From contig CAJQUW010015601.1 of the NCBI GenBank assembly GCA_907163375.1, positions 62,001 through 126,000 on the forward strand: a stretch of DNA of 64,000 nucleotides, given 5' to 3'. The stretch comes from Prostheceraeus crozeri (lineage: Eukaryota; Platyhelminthes; Polycladida; Euryleptidae). This document shows, in pieces, positions 23,257 to 35,870 of the stretch; the first letter of the stretch is position 1; each line of letters begins with the position of its first letter. The notes below the pieces were generated by a model. The model was not told where the DNA came from. It saw only the letters and a program-made list of their open reading frames with translations, and did not search any database. The position numbers were made by a program, and so were the translations under genes.

Positions 23257-24474
23257 CTGAGAATGGGATGACACACTAGTAGAGCTGACTGGAGGAAACG
23301 GTGGTGGCGACCTCTCACTACTGCCCACTGATGAAGCCGTAGAGGTTTGCGGCGCGCTTGGAGGGGCAAATGCACCAGTACCACTTGGCGCAGTTGCGCT
23401 CCCTGACCCGGAGCTACCGATAGGAGTTGACGGAGCTGCAGATCCCGTGGAGGAAGCGTAAGGTTCCGACATATATTTACTGCTGATAGCTGACAATGAT
23501 CGAAGATGATCAGAAATCCCTCGAGGATACCCGGACAAGTCAAACGAGGATGTAGGAGGTCTAGAGTACGGAGATTCATAGCCAGGAGTGGGGAAATTAT
23601 ACAGGGGCTGTCTACTCGAATAATAGGACGAATACGAGAATCCTGGTGGCAAAATGGCAGACATGGAGAAAGGGGTGGAACAGGGTAGTCCCGGAAGGCT
23701 TTCCGCAGCTGATACGGCAGCCGTTGCACTAGATAAGTCGGTTTCAGATGGAACCGATGTAGCAGGTAGCGAATCGGATACCATGGACGTCGAGTCCTTG
23801 TGCTCCTGACCGGACGAGTAGCCAGAATCTGCCTTAAACAGAGCATCATTGGTCTGCTCTACATAACTAAGAGCATTTGCTTTCGGGACGATGATATTAC
23901 CCTCCGCAAAGCTACTATCTCCATTCTTAGGACCGACAGAACCCGGATATATTGGCGTCGTTGGCTCCGTCTTTGGTTGACACTGCTGGTTCTGAAGTGA
24001 AGTGGGATTTTCATGTGGAGATTGAAGAGAAACGATAGAATTTGAATTGCTCGTTTGAGAAGTTTGTTGTGACTGTTGGGTACCAGACAACTGAGATGGC
24101 TGTTGCTGACACGACTCATCATAATGCGGAGTATGTCCTTTAGCTTTGCTCTCCTTAGCCTCAAAACTTCGAAGATCCTGTAAAACTTCATCTAATAAGT
24201 CAATGGAGTGCAACCGTCCATCTTGAGGTATAAGATTTTCAATCGGTAAATCGTTGGAACCTTCCGCTTCTCCAGACGGACCATTGGAAGCTGGTTTAGA
24301 GACGCTTGACGTTGGACCAGCCACCTGAGTCGAACTCTCGAATGAGTTTCGACTGGTGTAGTTATCCAAACTTGGGGGCTGACTTGCGTAGTCGAACTGA
24401 GATCGCAGCTCGACGGAATCGTTTTCACCAGCGATCCCTTGTGACGATCGAACACTGTGACACTGTTCATCCGA
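23257..24474 (-). CDS. Zinc-finger protein, coding exon 3
   Basis: The exon encodes 406 residues (about 1121-1526), with acceptor TTCTCGTTGCAG and donor CTCAG|GTGAGA, phase 0 at both ends. An in-frame ATG at 24507 lies inside the intron, upstream of the acceptor, and is not needed. The protein has no zinc finger. It starts with SDEQCHSVRSSQGIAGEND, then a segment with IDLLDEVLQDLRSFEAKESK that could form a short amphipathic helix. A Gln/Ser-rich part, SDSGYSSGQ and a Tyr/Ser/Pro-rich part (GFSYSSYYSSRQPLYNFPTP) follow, and it ends in Ser/Thr/Pro/Ala-rich sequence. Such composition suits a disordered activation or repression region. Open frame over 1.2 kb in AT-rich DNA with exact phase matches to both neighbours is strong evidence for coding. 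Confidence 0.88.
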
Positions 24475-25039
24475 CTGCAACGAGAACATTTTCATTGATG
24501 CTTTCATAGAGGAGTAATTAATTTATCGACTTGCTCAGAGCTTTCAGATGATTTGTTCAAGCCGTTTAGTGTACTTAAACGACAGTATCTCCTAGAAAAT
24601 TGCAGCTTAAATACAAAAATCCATTTGACTAATTCGACAAATTTTCGGTGATTTTAGCAACATGATGCGCTTAGATTAGTTCATGATATACTAAATAAAT
24701 AGTTTATGTGGATAACTAAATGATTTAGTGACCCTATCCATTGAATCACGATTTATTGACATAAAAGCTATTCAAAATACAAAAGCTAAATTTTAGAGCT
24801 GAAGAGACATAGCAACATTTCAAAAGCTATTCAATGACATCATCAAATAGTCGTATTCTCATCAAAGGAAATTCACAGGGTGTTAACAGAATTACTCTCG
24901 ATTTCAGAAAGAAGGAAATTCTGCTCAAACGGTGATCTCCGAACATCACTAGTTCTGGATGTTTAGCTCAATAAGGATATCTGACAGCTCAAGGTACTAA
25001 AGCATGGGACTAGGAGTAGCAACAGAAAGACGATTTTGC
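24475..25039. other. Intron 2, left part
   Basis: AT-rich intron sequence between exon 3 and the mariner relic. Nothing recognised. Confidence 0.5.
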
Positions 25040-25830
25040 AAAAAATATAAATCCGCGAAGTTCAAAGACGCAAAATTAATTTTTTGGTGCAGAAATTTGA
25101 AGAGAAGCCCGAATCAGTAATAGATGGATGCCTCGAGGAGTGGGAGACAACGTACAGCTAAAGCTGAAGCGACCAGAGATCAGATTTGTGAAACTAGCTA
25201 GTAGCCCACAAAAGACTACTTGATGCTTATCTCAAGAATTCGGCATCAGTCATGCAAGCTTCTTCAAGAATCAAAAGAAATGAAGGCTTACATTGCACGC
25301 TTGAATCATGCACTGCATGATAGCGACTCGGAAAAGCGAATTAAATTCTCCGAGTTGGTTTTGAATATTGTAGAAGCTGGTGACAGAATTTTAGATGTGT
25401 TATTTAGCTGGTGCCACTTATTCTCTTGGGATAATCGGGCCCTATTTTTTGGAGGATACCATTACTGCCGACTGGCGAGTCTTAGCTGAAAATGCTGCAG
25501 ATATTCTTTTCGGTCAAGAGTTCAACATTATCAGCTGTTATTTCAAGCAAGATGGGGCTCAAGCGCTCAAGCATTCCGCACTACAGCAGAATGGTGCAAT
25601 GGCTGGACTTTCATTTTAGAGGCAAGTGGATTGGGAGACGTGTTTCGAGTGTGGCCAGCCAGCGGATTTGACATCTCCAGGTTTTTTCCTGTGGGAATTA
25701 TTAGGCATTAATCAAGGACTTCGCTTATGTCGAAAAAACACGCAAAATTCGAGATCTAAGACAAGCAATTGATAAACAAATCATACAAACAATTGAGAGA
25801 ATGTTCTTGACAGTTTATTTGGAACTGCGC
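25040..25830 (+). pseudogene. Mariner/IS630-type transposase relic
   Basis: Several plus-strand frames, antisense to the host gene, carry parts of a DDE transposase. AYIARLNHALHDSDSEKRI and FSELVLNIVEAGD (25295-25390) correspond to the segment before the first catalytic Asp. GPYFLEDTITADWRVLAENA follows in another frame. FKQDGAQALKHSALQQ has the second Asp (family pattern FQQDGAPPHY). WIGRRVSSVASQRI, then LTSPGFFLWELL match the WIGRRGPIEWPARSPDLTPLDFFLWG region. A further stretch, AYVEKTRKIRDLRQAIDKQI, is the family's C-terminus. Many stops and shifts make it dead. It differs from the Tc1-like copy at 949-2290. TIRs were not found. Confidence 0.75.
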
Positions 25831-27363
25831 GAAAAAGTTTGTCGAAGGGTCTCCCGAAAGACTACAAATGTACTTTCGACACAACGGCGAACAGTTTGGA
25901 CATTTAGATAAGTAAGCGCTTTCCTCTTACCCTAAATGAGCTTCCTTAACTGTATTGCTCTCCGCTGCGTAATGTTCCGCTGCGTTTGAAATACAACTTT
26001 AAAACAAAATCGGGCGCAATTTTGTTAATAGTTTATAGGAATAGGTTGTTCTGTAACAACAAATTTCTTATGAGCTACTATTTATCAATCAAAAGTATTG
26101 CAAACGAATTTCCTTGCAAATAAAGTAAAAAATATAAGATTACTAATTTCGATATTTACACGAAAAACATCCGCTTCTCTGATATCAATGTTTAGACCAG
26201 GATTTTTACGCCGAACATAATGTAAGGACTGACCATCGTAGATGTTCTGATTGTTCGATCTAATTAGTAAGGAAGTACTCATTTTGAAGAAAACATTCGC
26301 GCTGTTTGTCATGCTTAAATCATGCTAGTGATATTTGTCTGATAAAAAATTAGTCATCTGACTCCGAATTCATAAAAAGCAAGCTCTGAAAGCTATGTAA
26401 TCATTACTCACACTTACTAACAACTTAGACTTACACATTGTTCAGTTTTTTGTATTTTGTGATACTCACAATTTTATGTTCATTCTATCAACACTTCCTT
26501 AATTCGTACTAGCGAAATAATTACTCCATTATATAACGTGATGGTCAACGTTTTTTTAATAAATGAATGACGACATAATAGATCGGGAACTAAATATCAA
26601 ATACCGATTTGAATCCCTTATTTTTTTCAAGATTTTTCAGGTCGACTTCTATTACAGAACTGACCAGTGCTACCACAACCTACAGTAGTAATGATATTGC
26701 TGACTTTTCAAGACTATCGATAGAGCGCATAAAATATCAATATGCATGGAAAGTCAACAAGAGACAGTGCATAGCCACAAATCACGACGATATACAAATT
26801 ATGCATAATTGTACACTGTACATTCAAATGGAAGACATGATCAATTAAAAAATGCATTGCTTATGCAGAAAATGTAACTCCTCCATCTTTAGTTCGACAA
26901 ATCAAGATAAAGGAACAAGTTCTTCTGTAGTAAAATGCATCTGCTGTAAAAACATCGTTTTTGAAAAATTCTATATATAAAATCACATGCAATGAATGTC
27001 AACAAGAATTACACTGATGAAACTCAGTGCACTGTTGACCAGCTCTCAGTCTTGACCAGTCGGCTATGGGGACATTGACCCAGCTCCGATCAGTTTTGAC
27101 CAAACTGGCTGCCGACCCGGCTATGGCCGGTTCCAACCATGATAAATCACCCAACCACCTATAATACTAAGTAAGGTTCTCTCAATTAAAAAATGTGATA
27201 ATTTTCTTTTACCATTAACATCTAGATTCAGACCAAATATAGAAATACTACATGGGTTACAAATGCTGATGTAATTTTCATAACATTCATACTAGGAGTA
27301 AGTTCATATTGATGAAAATAACACTAAAAAGGCCTTACGTAAATATGCAATTGATTGTCATAC
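25831..27363. other. Intron 2, right part
   Basis: AT-rich intron. A minus-strand 75-codon frame (26085-26312) contains KNPGLNIDIREADVFRVNI, whose GLNIDI string also occurs in a frame at 37997-38222. I do not call it a gene. No other feature. Confidence 0.4.
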
Positions 27364-28370
27364 CTGGTGTCGACCATCACCACCCGAAATACTGAGTCCC
27401 ACCGAGGATGGACCATCTTCTATGAAGCCGCTCCCACCAACACTGAGAGGCGTAGACCTTCGTGGTGTCATCTTTGCTGCTGGAGGACCAGTTTGACTTC
27501 CATCGTCGTTTCCACCAATACATATCGATGAAGATCGCCTTCTCTTCCGATGATTCGCAGATAACGCGGGATCCGTATTGCTCTGTGTTGGGATGTTCAT
27601 TGACAAACTGGGACCGTTGAGAAATGAGAATTGTCGATCTTGAGCATCTAAATGATTTATTATGCCATCAATTTGTCCATCACTCAACCCAACACTTGCA
27701 TCCATGTCTTCCAAACTAAGGTCCGCTTCAAGACTAGCTGCAGATGATTTGGCCGCACTGGAATTACATTTTCCCAGCGCAGTTGTCGGAGTTGACCCCA
27801 TCATCGCCGATGGGAGCACTGTAGGAGGATTGGAATCGATCTCAGTACTAAATTCATACACATCTCGATTGGGAGGCTCATAGGTTCCAGAATTGTCAAC
27901 ACAACCAGATAATAGTAATGAGGCGGCAGACATTGTGTTTTCACGTGAGATCTCTCCACCTTGATCTTGGCCACTCATAATCTCATCAGCTTCATCCTCA
28001 CTGCAACTCGATTCTCCGCTTCCTGTTTCACTGCATGTTTCTTCGTCATCCTCATCGTCATCATCATCATCGTCGTCGTCCAATTCTAAACCATTCCCAT
28101 CGATACATTCACCAACACTACGATAAAGGCCGGGATCTAAATTTCCATCGCCCAGATTGCCATCCATAAATGCAACTCGATCTCCCGCCTCTTTGGTGTG
28201 TCGTTGATGATAATGGTGCGTTAATGATGTCTTTTGTCTGCATTGGAAATCACAAAGTTCACAACGGAGTCTTTTCTCCCCGGTGTGCTTCGAGTAATGC
28301 ACCTTCAATGCATCAGCTGTTCGGAATGTTCGCGAGCAACCAGGCCAGGAACAATGATGGTTTCTTTCAC
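27364..28370 (-). CDS. Zinc-finger protein, coding exon 2 (fingers 7 and 8)
   Basis: The acceptor TTTTCAG at 28371 joins phase 1 with exon 1, so the split linker reads H-T-G-E-R. Finger 7 (about residues 791-813) is CSWPGCSRTFRTADALKVH plus its second His. A TGEKRLR linker follows, then finger 8 (821-842), CELCDFQCRQKTSLTHHYHQ plus its final His. The TGEKR linkers are typical of DNA-binding C2H2 arrays. Past the fingers is an acidic stretch with nine consecutive Asp (about 882-890), then EETCSETGSGESSCSEDEAD. Near the end NHRKRRRSSS is a candidate nuclear localisation signal. The exon ends in GDGRHQ at the donor CAG|GTATGA, phase 0. The exact phase match across a 3.5-kb intron confirms the join. 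Confidence 0.93.
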
Positions 28371-28995
28371 CTGAAAATCAAAATAATCAATTGTAAAGTG
28401 TCAACGGAACATCAGGGAGCGGTTAGTCACTTTGAATCATTTGGCAGTTAACAGTTTTGAAATATTGTAACACGTCATTTGTAAGACAAGCCGTCGTATT
28501 AAAAAAGATATTTGTGGAAGCGCTTTTGATTACAATGTACGGAAAATATAGTAATCGGATTAAGCGAAGTGATTTGCAATGAAAAAGTAACATATTGTAC
28601 AGCCAACTCATGCATGGAATTCTATTATCTAGTGTTCCATGACTCATGTACTTTGTCAACTAAATCAACTAGCGCATGCACACTTAAGCCGCATCAATCT
28701 GAGGAATCTTCTCATCAAAATTAATAAGAAATGATAAACTGCAACTTTCAAAACAATCTGAGGTCGCTATTCACACAGATATGTTTCAAGTTGAGCGAAT
28801 ATATTTATGTTTCTCTACACTCCACCAATCAGACGCATCAATCATTATCTGTTCAACTTTCAAACATTCGGGTTTCCGAAGATTATCAAAGATCATAAGA
28901 TGCAGAAACACGCAATGTTAAAACTAGAGAAAAGTGAAGTTATCTTGTCCCAGCAATCTTTGGTGCAAGCTACACAATCAACTTATGATCATTTT

Positions 28996-29344
28996 TTGAG
29001 AGCGGAGCGATAATATTTGTCGCACGCGACCACATAATTGCAATACATGTACATATTTCGAACGCAAATTACACATAAGCACATGTTTGTACTGATACTG
29101 TATACGACGCGATGTTACAGTACATTGTGCAATGCTTCTCACCTAGCACTTACCGCGCCCGATTACCGCTCCTTTGAGAGCGGAGCGATAATATTTGTCG
29201 CACGCAATCACATAATTGCAATACATGTACATATTTCGAACGCAAATTGCACATAGGCACATGTTTGTACTGATACTGTATACGACGCGATGTTACAGTG
29301 CATTGTGCAATGCTTCTCACCTAGCACTTACCGCGCCCGATTAC
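28996..29344. repeat. 178-bp tandem duplication
   Basis: GAGAGCGGAGCGATAATATT begins both copies, at 28998 and 29176. Each runs through ACATAATTGCAATACATGTA, TACGACGCGATGTTACAGT and ACCTAGCACTTACCGCGCCC. Only a few substitutions separate the copies, so the duplication is young. It lies within intron 1 and has no coding role. The short frames in it are simply duplicated noise. Confidence 0.9.
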
Positions 29345-30089
29345 AAACTTCGAATATTCTCCAAATATTCAACCGAACTTTATCTCAGTGCAGCTTTGAG
29401 ACATGGGTTCTATATCGATCTTTTCTAGATAATAAAACTGCGAGATATTTTGATTTTTGACCCCTAAAACAAGTAATGAGACCGCTAACGTTGAGAAGAT
29501 GACGGCATTTTGATCATTTTATTAATTGTCATTTTGATCGATGCACGAATTTCGCTTAACATGCGTAGAATTGATTGTGCAGTGCTCCGCAGTGAATGGT
29601 AGTCACTATGCAGAAATCACCACCAGTTCTAACTAAATTAAATATCGCATTCTTTTACGCAATTGCTTTAATCGCTAAATATGGACATCTACTCCATAAC
29701 AGGATGAGCACACTGCTTGAGAGGACGAGAGTGCAAATTTAACTCTAAGTTCAACATGAACTATGAAGCATTCGTCAGATCCTGTTGTCCAGTGACAGTG
29801 TACAAGATACACGTACTTCAGAGACAAGCACAGCCACACTATCCCACAGAAATGTATTGTTTATATGAAGCTGACTGGAATAGAAACTGATCCAAGATCA
29901 GGGCACAGCCGAGGGAACTACCTTGGGGCATGAATGAGCAATGCAAAGCTCAGAATTGCTCATGTGACTGATTCTAACCCAATGATGCAGCCGTTAACAA
30001 GTGTATCTCAGTGAAAACGCGCACGATTTCTCTGCCGCTCTAGTGGATAGGATGAAGCTTTGCTTGATCAAATGATTTCATTGTAATTA

Positions 30090-31155
30090 TGGCAGTGCGC
30101 GATGCACTGGTTCTTTTGCGAGAACCGGTTTTTTGGCCAGGTGCACCGAAACGCTCGAAATTTGATCAAATTGGCTTTTCACGGCAAAGTTTCACTCAAA
30201 ATTAATAAAAATATTTCTGAAAATCTTAGTCGCAACAGATGTAGACGAATGCAATACCAAATAATTAATCCAACTAGGAGGACATTATTCAATTATACTT
30301 GTCAATTCAATTCATTTTAAGCTTAAAATTTCAAGTGATGAAATTGAAGCATTTTGAAAATCAAGGTTATATCGCTGAATTAGTGATGCATTTCCTGATG
30401 ATAAGAAAAAATGTGAAAAAAGTGACGAAAATAGATTATTCAAGTTCATGAGAAATCAGTTTGTCACCGCAAAATTTAATTTCTCGCGGCGACCTAAGCA
30501 TCTCGAAATTTCATTGTGAATACGTAATAGTCCGTCTCATATTCTCATAGGAGTCTCACAGTCTTGAATTTCAATATATATCCAGTGCTCTGTCAGAAAG
30601 ATTTTTTCGGACGTTCTGGCAGCACTGCATCATTACAGCTAGACTGCTTGAAACAAAATAATGTCTAGGTGTTGACTTTCCTGCATAGCAATTTGTAGAT
30701 TGCGGTGACATTGCTTCGATCTTTCATGTTTTCGAATATTGCATTTTTCATGATTTTGGAAAAGTGTCAATGATAAGCTCTTCCCTTGCTATATGCTGCA
30801 TATGCTTTTTAAAATAAACAATTAAAACACGGACGTTTCGGTCGTCACTGATTTAGTAATTTACTCAATGCAACTTTTGCCATTTTCTGGTTGCGGTCAC
30901 TTTTGCAAGTACTGGCAAAATAAAATTAATAGAAGCCTTATAAATTCGTTGAATTTTCTTATTAAGTTATGCAATTTGCATTGAATTCTGAACTTTTATA
31001 ACAGAATCCAACTTCCAGATCCTGAAGTCTTTATAAACTATCAGCCTGGAAAGAAAAAGAAATTGTACTTCGGTTACACTTCAGTGTATAACTTATAAAA
31101 TTTTCGGTGCACCGCTTATCATGGCCGGTGCACCGGTGCAAGCAAGTGCGGCTTG
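30090..31155. repeat. Possible TIR element with GGTGCACCG ends
   Basis: The left part has GATGCACTGGTTC, then CCAGGTGCACCGAAAC. The right part has TTTTCGGTGCACCGCTTATC, then CCGGTGCACCGGTGCAAGCA. In inverse orientation these align over about 60 bp with gaps. A MITE or decayed DNA transposon of about 1.07 kb would explain it, but no target duplication was found and the similarity is imperfect. Confidence 0.35.
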
Positions 31156-31882
31156 CGGAAAGCTCTAATTGGTCCCCAGAAAGATTGCAAGGTAAGTGTT
31201 CCAATGCCTAATCAAATATTACTTTATGTTTCGTGATAAAGATTTCCAATGTAGCTTCCTAACACCATGACCGTATAAACACTTTAGTTGGTCTAATTAC
31301 AACAAAGGATTGAGTTAATCATGCCAGTTACTTTTTCATTTTAAATTCAGACAATGATCAGCTACAATGGAAACAGCGATCAGTAGATATTGCTGTTAAC
31401 AAAAATATAAGGAACGTATGATGATCTGAGTGTAATAGCATCTTGAAGGAAACTGCTTTCTTCACATCGAACATAATGCCTTAAGCGTCGATGAGACGAT
31501 TCACGTCAAACTGGGCAACCACATCTAAGAATAATTGCGTTTGGACAAATACACTGGTAATATCTTAGCCAATTAAATACTTAACATACACACATCCAAC
31601 ATCACCATGATTGCATTACTAATGGATCTTACATGAATTTACTATTTAGTTCCATTACTAGTACGACGCATGATATTCATACTATGATACAAAGACTCCT
31701 AGAACAACTATCACAGGCATGTAATATTTACAGGTGGAAATTAGTTCTGACGTGAAGATCAACATACTCTGATTTTCAGTATTTACGAATAAATGCGTTG
31801 TCATTCATCTTGATAAAAATTCACCAAAACAGTGACTGAATATAATGTGCCGTACAGTAAATTTGATTGATTCTTGACATAC

Positions 31883-34235
31883 CTGTATGAGTTTTCATAT
31901 GCCGTTTCAGATGAGTTTTCCGCTGAAAGACCATATGGCAGTCATCGAAACTGCAGACATGTCTCCTAGGTTGAAGTTTGTGAAATTCGTCCTTGTGGTT
32001 TTTCAAGTACTTTGGCGTCCGGAAAGCGCGATCACATCCAGATATATCACACACAAAGGGCTTTTGAGGATTGTGAATGTCCATATGATGCTTCAATTTT
32101 AGCTTAGTTTTGCATTTCTTGTCACATGTTGGACAGCTGTATGTATTATTTGTAGTATGAATTTTCTTGTGCTCACGCATTTGGTTATCAGTGTAAAATA
32201 ACTTATCACAAACATCACACTGAAAGCGCCGTTCGCGATTTTCATTATGCTGAGAATCGATGTGTTTTAGCAAGTTCTTTCGATAATGAGAGGAATATTG
32301 GCATTGGTTGCACTTAAATTTCTTATCTTCGTCTGGATAATGCTTCTTCATATGTGATCTTAAAGACGATCGATTATTGTAAGCCTTCCCACATTCTTTG
32401 CAATCGTAGACTGGAATTCTATCAGTCCCTATCGAGGAACCATTTCCAGATCCGCAATCATTCGCGTAATCTGAAGAATAGTCATTGGATGTCTGACGAA
32501 CACCAGACCCCATCGTTGATGCAGGTGGGGCTTGATTCGGGCCTGAGAGATTCGGAGGTGGTTGCATCATTCTTGCTGCCGATTGAGGAAGAGGGATATT
32601 ACTATAAGGAGTGACCCCTGAAGGTTGTTGAGATGAAGATTGCTGCTGAGACAAATGTTGTGCCTGTTGCTGAGATTGGGTTTGAGACTGAGTTTGTAAT
32701 TGAGTATGAGTCGGTGATTGGAGTTGTCGGGGAGGAGTTTGTTGAGGTTGAGGATGTTGAGGCTGAGCTGGCGCTTTGCTCAAGGAGGCTTGTTGTTGTG
32801 GTTGTTGTGTGACTGCAGGTGGAGGCTGTGGAGGAGCTTGGATTTGAGGTGGATTGTGTTGTGGTGTTTGAGAGATTTGTTGTGACATCTGATGTTGATG
32901 CTGCTGTTGTTGAAGATGCAAATGTTGCATGTGATGTAGATGTTGTTGATTTTGACCTTGAGTTTGATGTGCTTGATGTTGATGTTGGTGCTGATGTTGT
33001 TGCCCTGACTGAGACATCATGTGAGCTGCTCCTCCATGATGATGATGATGGTGGTGATGATGATGGGCATTCCTCGAGGACACTGAATAATCTACAGTAT
33101 TGGATGGATGGCCCCCATGATGCGGAGGTGCGACGCCGGGATGGACATGATGAGGTGCTGCCATATGAGCAGACATGGGATGATGAGAGTGAGGCATCAT
33201 ATGATGATGACCCATGTATTGGGAATAGCGTTGAGCTGCTGTTACAGGAGGCTGTTGAGGAACCGCATGATTGTGAGGAACATGAGAATGGTGGGGGTAT
33301 GATGCCTGCTGGTGCATAGATCCGCGCTGATGAGCAGATTGGCCGATAGGCATATGAATATTCGGATGCTGATGATTTTGACCGAGCTGTGGATGGTTCT
33401 GTTGGTGATGATTGACATGATGGGCATTGTGATTGCTAGATCTGTGATTGTTATGGTGAGGCAATTGATAATCATCCATATTTATAACTGATAGATTTGC
33501 AAGAACGGCATCAAGACCAGTTTTAGGTTTACCTATCGATGTTGAAATTTCATTCACATTTGCTGCTTCTGTTGTTGATGTAGTCAATGATTGATCGGAT
33601 ACGAAGGAGCAAGCAACCGGCGCCGCAGAGGTTGCATATTCCGACGATTCAGTCTGAGAATTATCATCAGTCTGAAGTTCTGATGTCTTTTCATCTTTCT
33701 CGATTTCCTTTCCGAGTTCAGTTTCTTTTATGACATCGACAGTGTCTAGCAATCCATTACTTTCAGGAGTTGGCTGTTCAGGAGCTTCACTGGATGATTC
33801 CTGGCATGCATCTTCATGAACACTGTTATTTGGTGTTTCCTTCCCCTTTTCTGTTGATATTTTAGAAGATTCGTCATTCCCGTGGGACTTCACAGATTCC
33901 TCCTCACAAGAGCAAAGCAGTTGTTCTTTTGTCGCATTTGTTTCATCCGTAGATTCCTGAATATCCAATTCATCTCCATTCTTTTCAACCTCATGTTTAT
34001 CTGAGACTGAAAGTGGCAACCCATCATCATTTCCCAAACATTGCAGCTCTTTCCCTAACTTTTCTTCATCCGTTTCTATTTTTTCTTCACTTTTATTCTC
34101 GATATTTTCATCTTCAATATTTGGTTTCAATGGACACTCGTTGCTGTATATCCTATCTGTCGATGCTGTCGAAGCACAGCGTTCCGTATCCAGCACACCA
34201 CAGTGTTCTGCTGTATCTCCACCACTATCTGACAT
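31883..34235 (-). CDS. C2H2 zinc-finger transcription factor, coding exon 1 (start, His/Gln-rich region, fingers 1-6)
   Basis: The ATG at 34235 (MSDSGGDTAEHC) lies 14 bases after an acceptor (TTTCAG at 34249-34254), so an untranslated exon precedes it. Residues 1-250 are acidic and Ser/Thr-rich. Residues 255-540 are extremely His/Gln-rich, with a run of ten His at about 391-400. Six C2H2 fingers then follow: 612-632, 642-663, 673-693, 701-721, 729-752 and 761-783. Fingers 5 and 6 have longer C-x4-C knuckles (CDISGCDRAF, CSFDDCHMVF). The exon ends in KTHTG at donor CACAG|GTATGT, phase 1, and joins finger 7 in exon 2. The product should be a nuclear sequence-specific DNA-binding regulator. I do not recognise its orthologue with certainty, so no symbol is given. 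The open frame past the donor (MSRINQIYC) is intron. Confidence 0.95.
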
Positions 34236-34669
34236 CGCATTTAGATTCCTGAAACCGATACAGAAAATTATAAAAGCACCAATTAAAACACGACGAATGA
34301 TAGCTATTCATGTTCATAATAAGTTAAGCATCAACATACAGAATACCTTGCAGAAACATAAAAACCATATCACCAATTAATGCTGCTAACTACTATGTTG
34401 GTCATGACATGCATTAAAACTACATGTATATTATTGATGAACAGGCCAACCTATGATTTTATAATTTATAGTTATAATAATTTAAGTAATTAAGTCGTGC
34501 CAGTAGGGAACACTGCAAGTCGCCAATGTGTCATTTCTTAAATCGAATGAGAGTGCCTTCGAGCAACTAATTCGGATGTGAACTACTGTGTAATGAAGCA
34601 ATGTTTCGATGAAGATGGTGGTGCATTTACAAAATTACATAAATGAACAAATGCTACACAACTTAATCA
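34236..34669. other. Upstream of the zinc-finger start: acceptor of a 5' UTR exon, then non-coding DNA
   Basis: The polypyrimidine/AG at 34249-34254 (minus-strand GTATCGGTTTCAG) marks the 3' end of an intron in the 5' UTR. The upstream non-coding exon and promoter are not identified. They may lie beyond the Penelope cluster. Confidence 0.5.
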
Positions 34670-34830
34670 TTCTATACATTTAGGACATTCAAACAATCTA
34701 AGTTACAAGAACTGCATGAAGTTTCAAACGAAATGGGTCATTTTTTAAATATTCACAAAACAACATTGATTGTCATCAAACCTGCTGATAAAGGAAGTGC
34801 AATAGCAATTTGGAAGAAAAGGTATAACTG
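34670..34830 (+). pseudogene. Penelope-like element, N-terminal reverse transcriptase fragment
   Basis: A plus-strand frame gives LQELHEVSNEMGHFLNIHKT, then TLIVIKPADKGSAIAIWKKR before a stop. The VIKPADKG block is a hallmark near the N-terminus of Penelope-like reverse transcriptases. The copy breaks off just before the inverted copy that starts at about 34862. It could be the displaced 5' part of the plus-strand copy at 36640. Confidence 0.7.
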
Positions 34831-34861
34831 ACAATAACGATATCGTCAACTTAAGCTATTA

Positions 34862-35870
34862 CAGCATGTAGTATTCAGCAATTTCGTGTTGTATGTGCGA
34901 TTGCGATATGAGAAAATTATAATTATTTTGGGATGGGAACATGAAAGAGATATTTCGCGCGCTGTCGACCTTTTACGTTTTCGTTGTTCGTTTACTGAAA
35001 ATATGGCGGGTTCAATTCACCGACGTAGCATTGACTGCAACAATGCCTGTATATTATACTTACTTATAACGGAGAGATATTACATTGATAATTATAATTA
35101 TTATTATTGCTTATCATGTTGTGTTGTTGTTGTGTTGTTCAAGGCCAATTCTTTTTATTAAGATCTAAAGCACTATTTATGTGGCGAATATTGGCGAAAG
35201 AGAAAGAAAGAAACAGAAAAACAGAGGAGGTGCTTCCAAAATTTTCGTTTTTTTATTTCAGTTCTTTTTTAGGATTTGATTTATCACAACGCTCAAGACT
35301 TTTATTTATTCGATCCGGATGATATCCGGTTTGAATAAAAAATTTTCCTAACTTTGTTTTTGTTTTAATCGCGGTGTTATGGGAGATTGCTTTTAGTTTT
35401 TATGAGACTATAGTTGCTTTCTATAATGTGCTCTTATACGAGTCAGGTCCAGGACTTTAGAATAGTTTGACAATTATGTATTGGTTTCTTTTTTATCCAT
35501 TGCCAATTGGTTTCAAATTTTTTATTTAATAAACATATCGAGAAATTTATAGAGTCATGTATGGGTTTTCTATCGTAAATGGAAGAATTTTATGACAGCA
35601 TCTAGTTTGGTGAGGATAAGTAAGAAACATTCTGGTTCGAGACCGGAAAGACAACGTAAAATATTCGTTCGACGTAGTATTTATTTAAAAGTCCGCAAAT
35701 TGATTTTTAATTTATTTCTATATTTAGAGAGTAGTATTCCAGATTAAGAGGTGCAAGGGAGGTTCATAAGTGGTTTTCCTTGTTTGAAGGTAGTAGTTTT
35801 AATAGTTGTAACAGGAACGGCTAGCTTTTAGGTTAGTGCAGGAGGTTGTCTTATCATTAATGAAGTATTT
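34862..35870 (-). pseudogene. Penelope-like element, inverted degenerate copy
   Basis: The reverse complement of this segment follows the plus copy at 36640-37690 base by base over most of its length. Examples are TGCAGTCAATGCTACGTCGG, AACACAACATGATAAGCAAT, CGGATGATATCCGG with TTATCACAACGCTC, and TGTATTGGTTTCTTTT. The reading frame is destroyed by many small indels. Near 35.68 kb the reverse complement reads TACTACGTCGAACGAATATT, a decayed YVDD catalytic block. With the plus copy it forms a large imperfect palindrome, 5' ends facing each other with a spacer of about 0.8 kb. Confidence 0.85.

Larger units (their letters stand above)
28371..31882. other. Intron 1 of the zinc-finger gene
   Basis: A 3.5-kb AT-rich intron. 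It holds a 178-bp tandem duplication at 28996-29344 and a weak inverted pair around GGTGCACCG at about 30090-30150 and 31105-31155. No exon with proper splice sites and phase was found inside it. Confidence 0.6.

Noticed and set aside
24475..24507. ATG at 24507 as the start of a separate protein
   Set aside because: It lies before a good acceptor at 24475-24480, and the exon from 24474 joins the previous exon in phase, so the upstream codons are intronic.
32819..33319. A 166-codon plus-strand frame rich in Val/Asp
   Set aside because: It is the antisense shadow of the His/Gln-rich codons of the zinc-finger exon.
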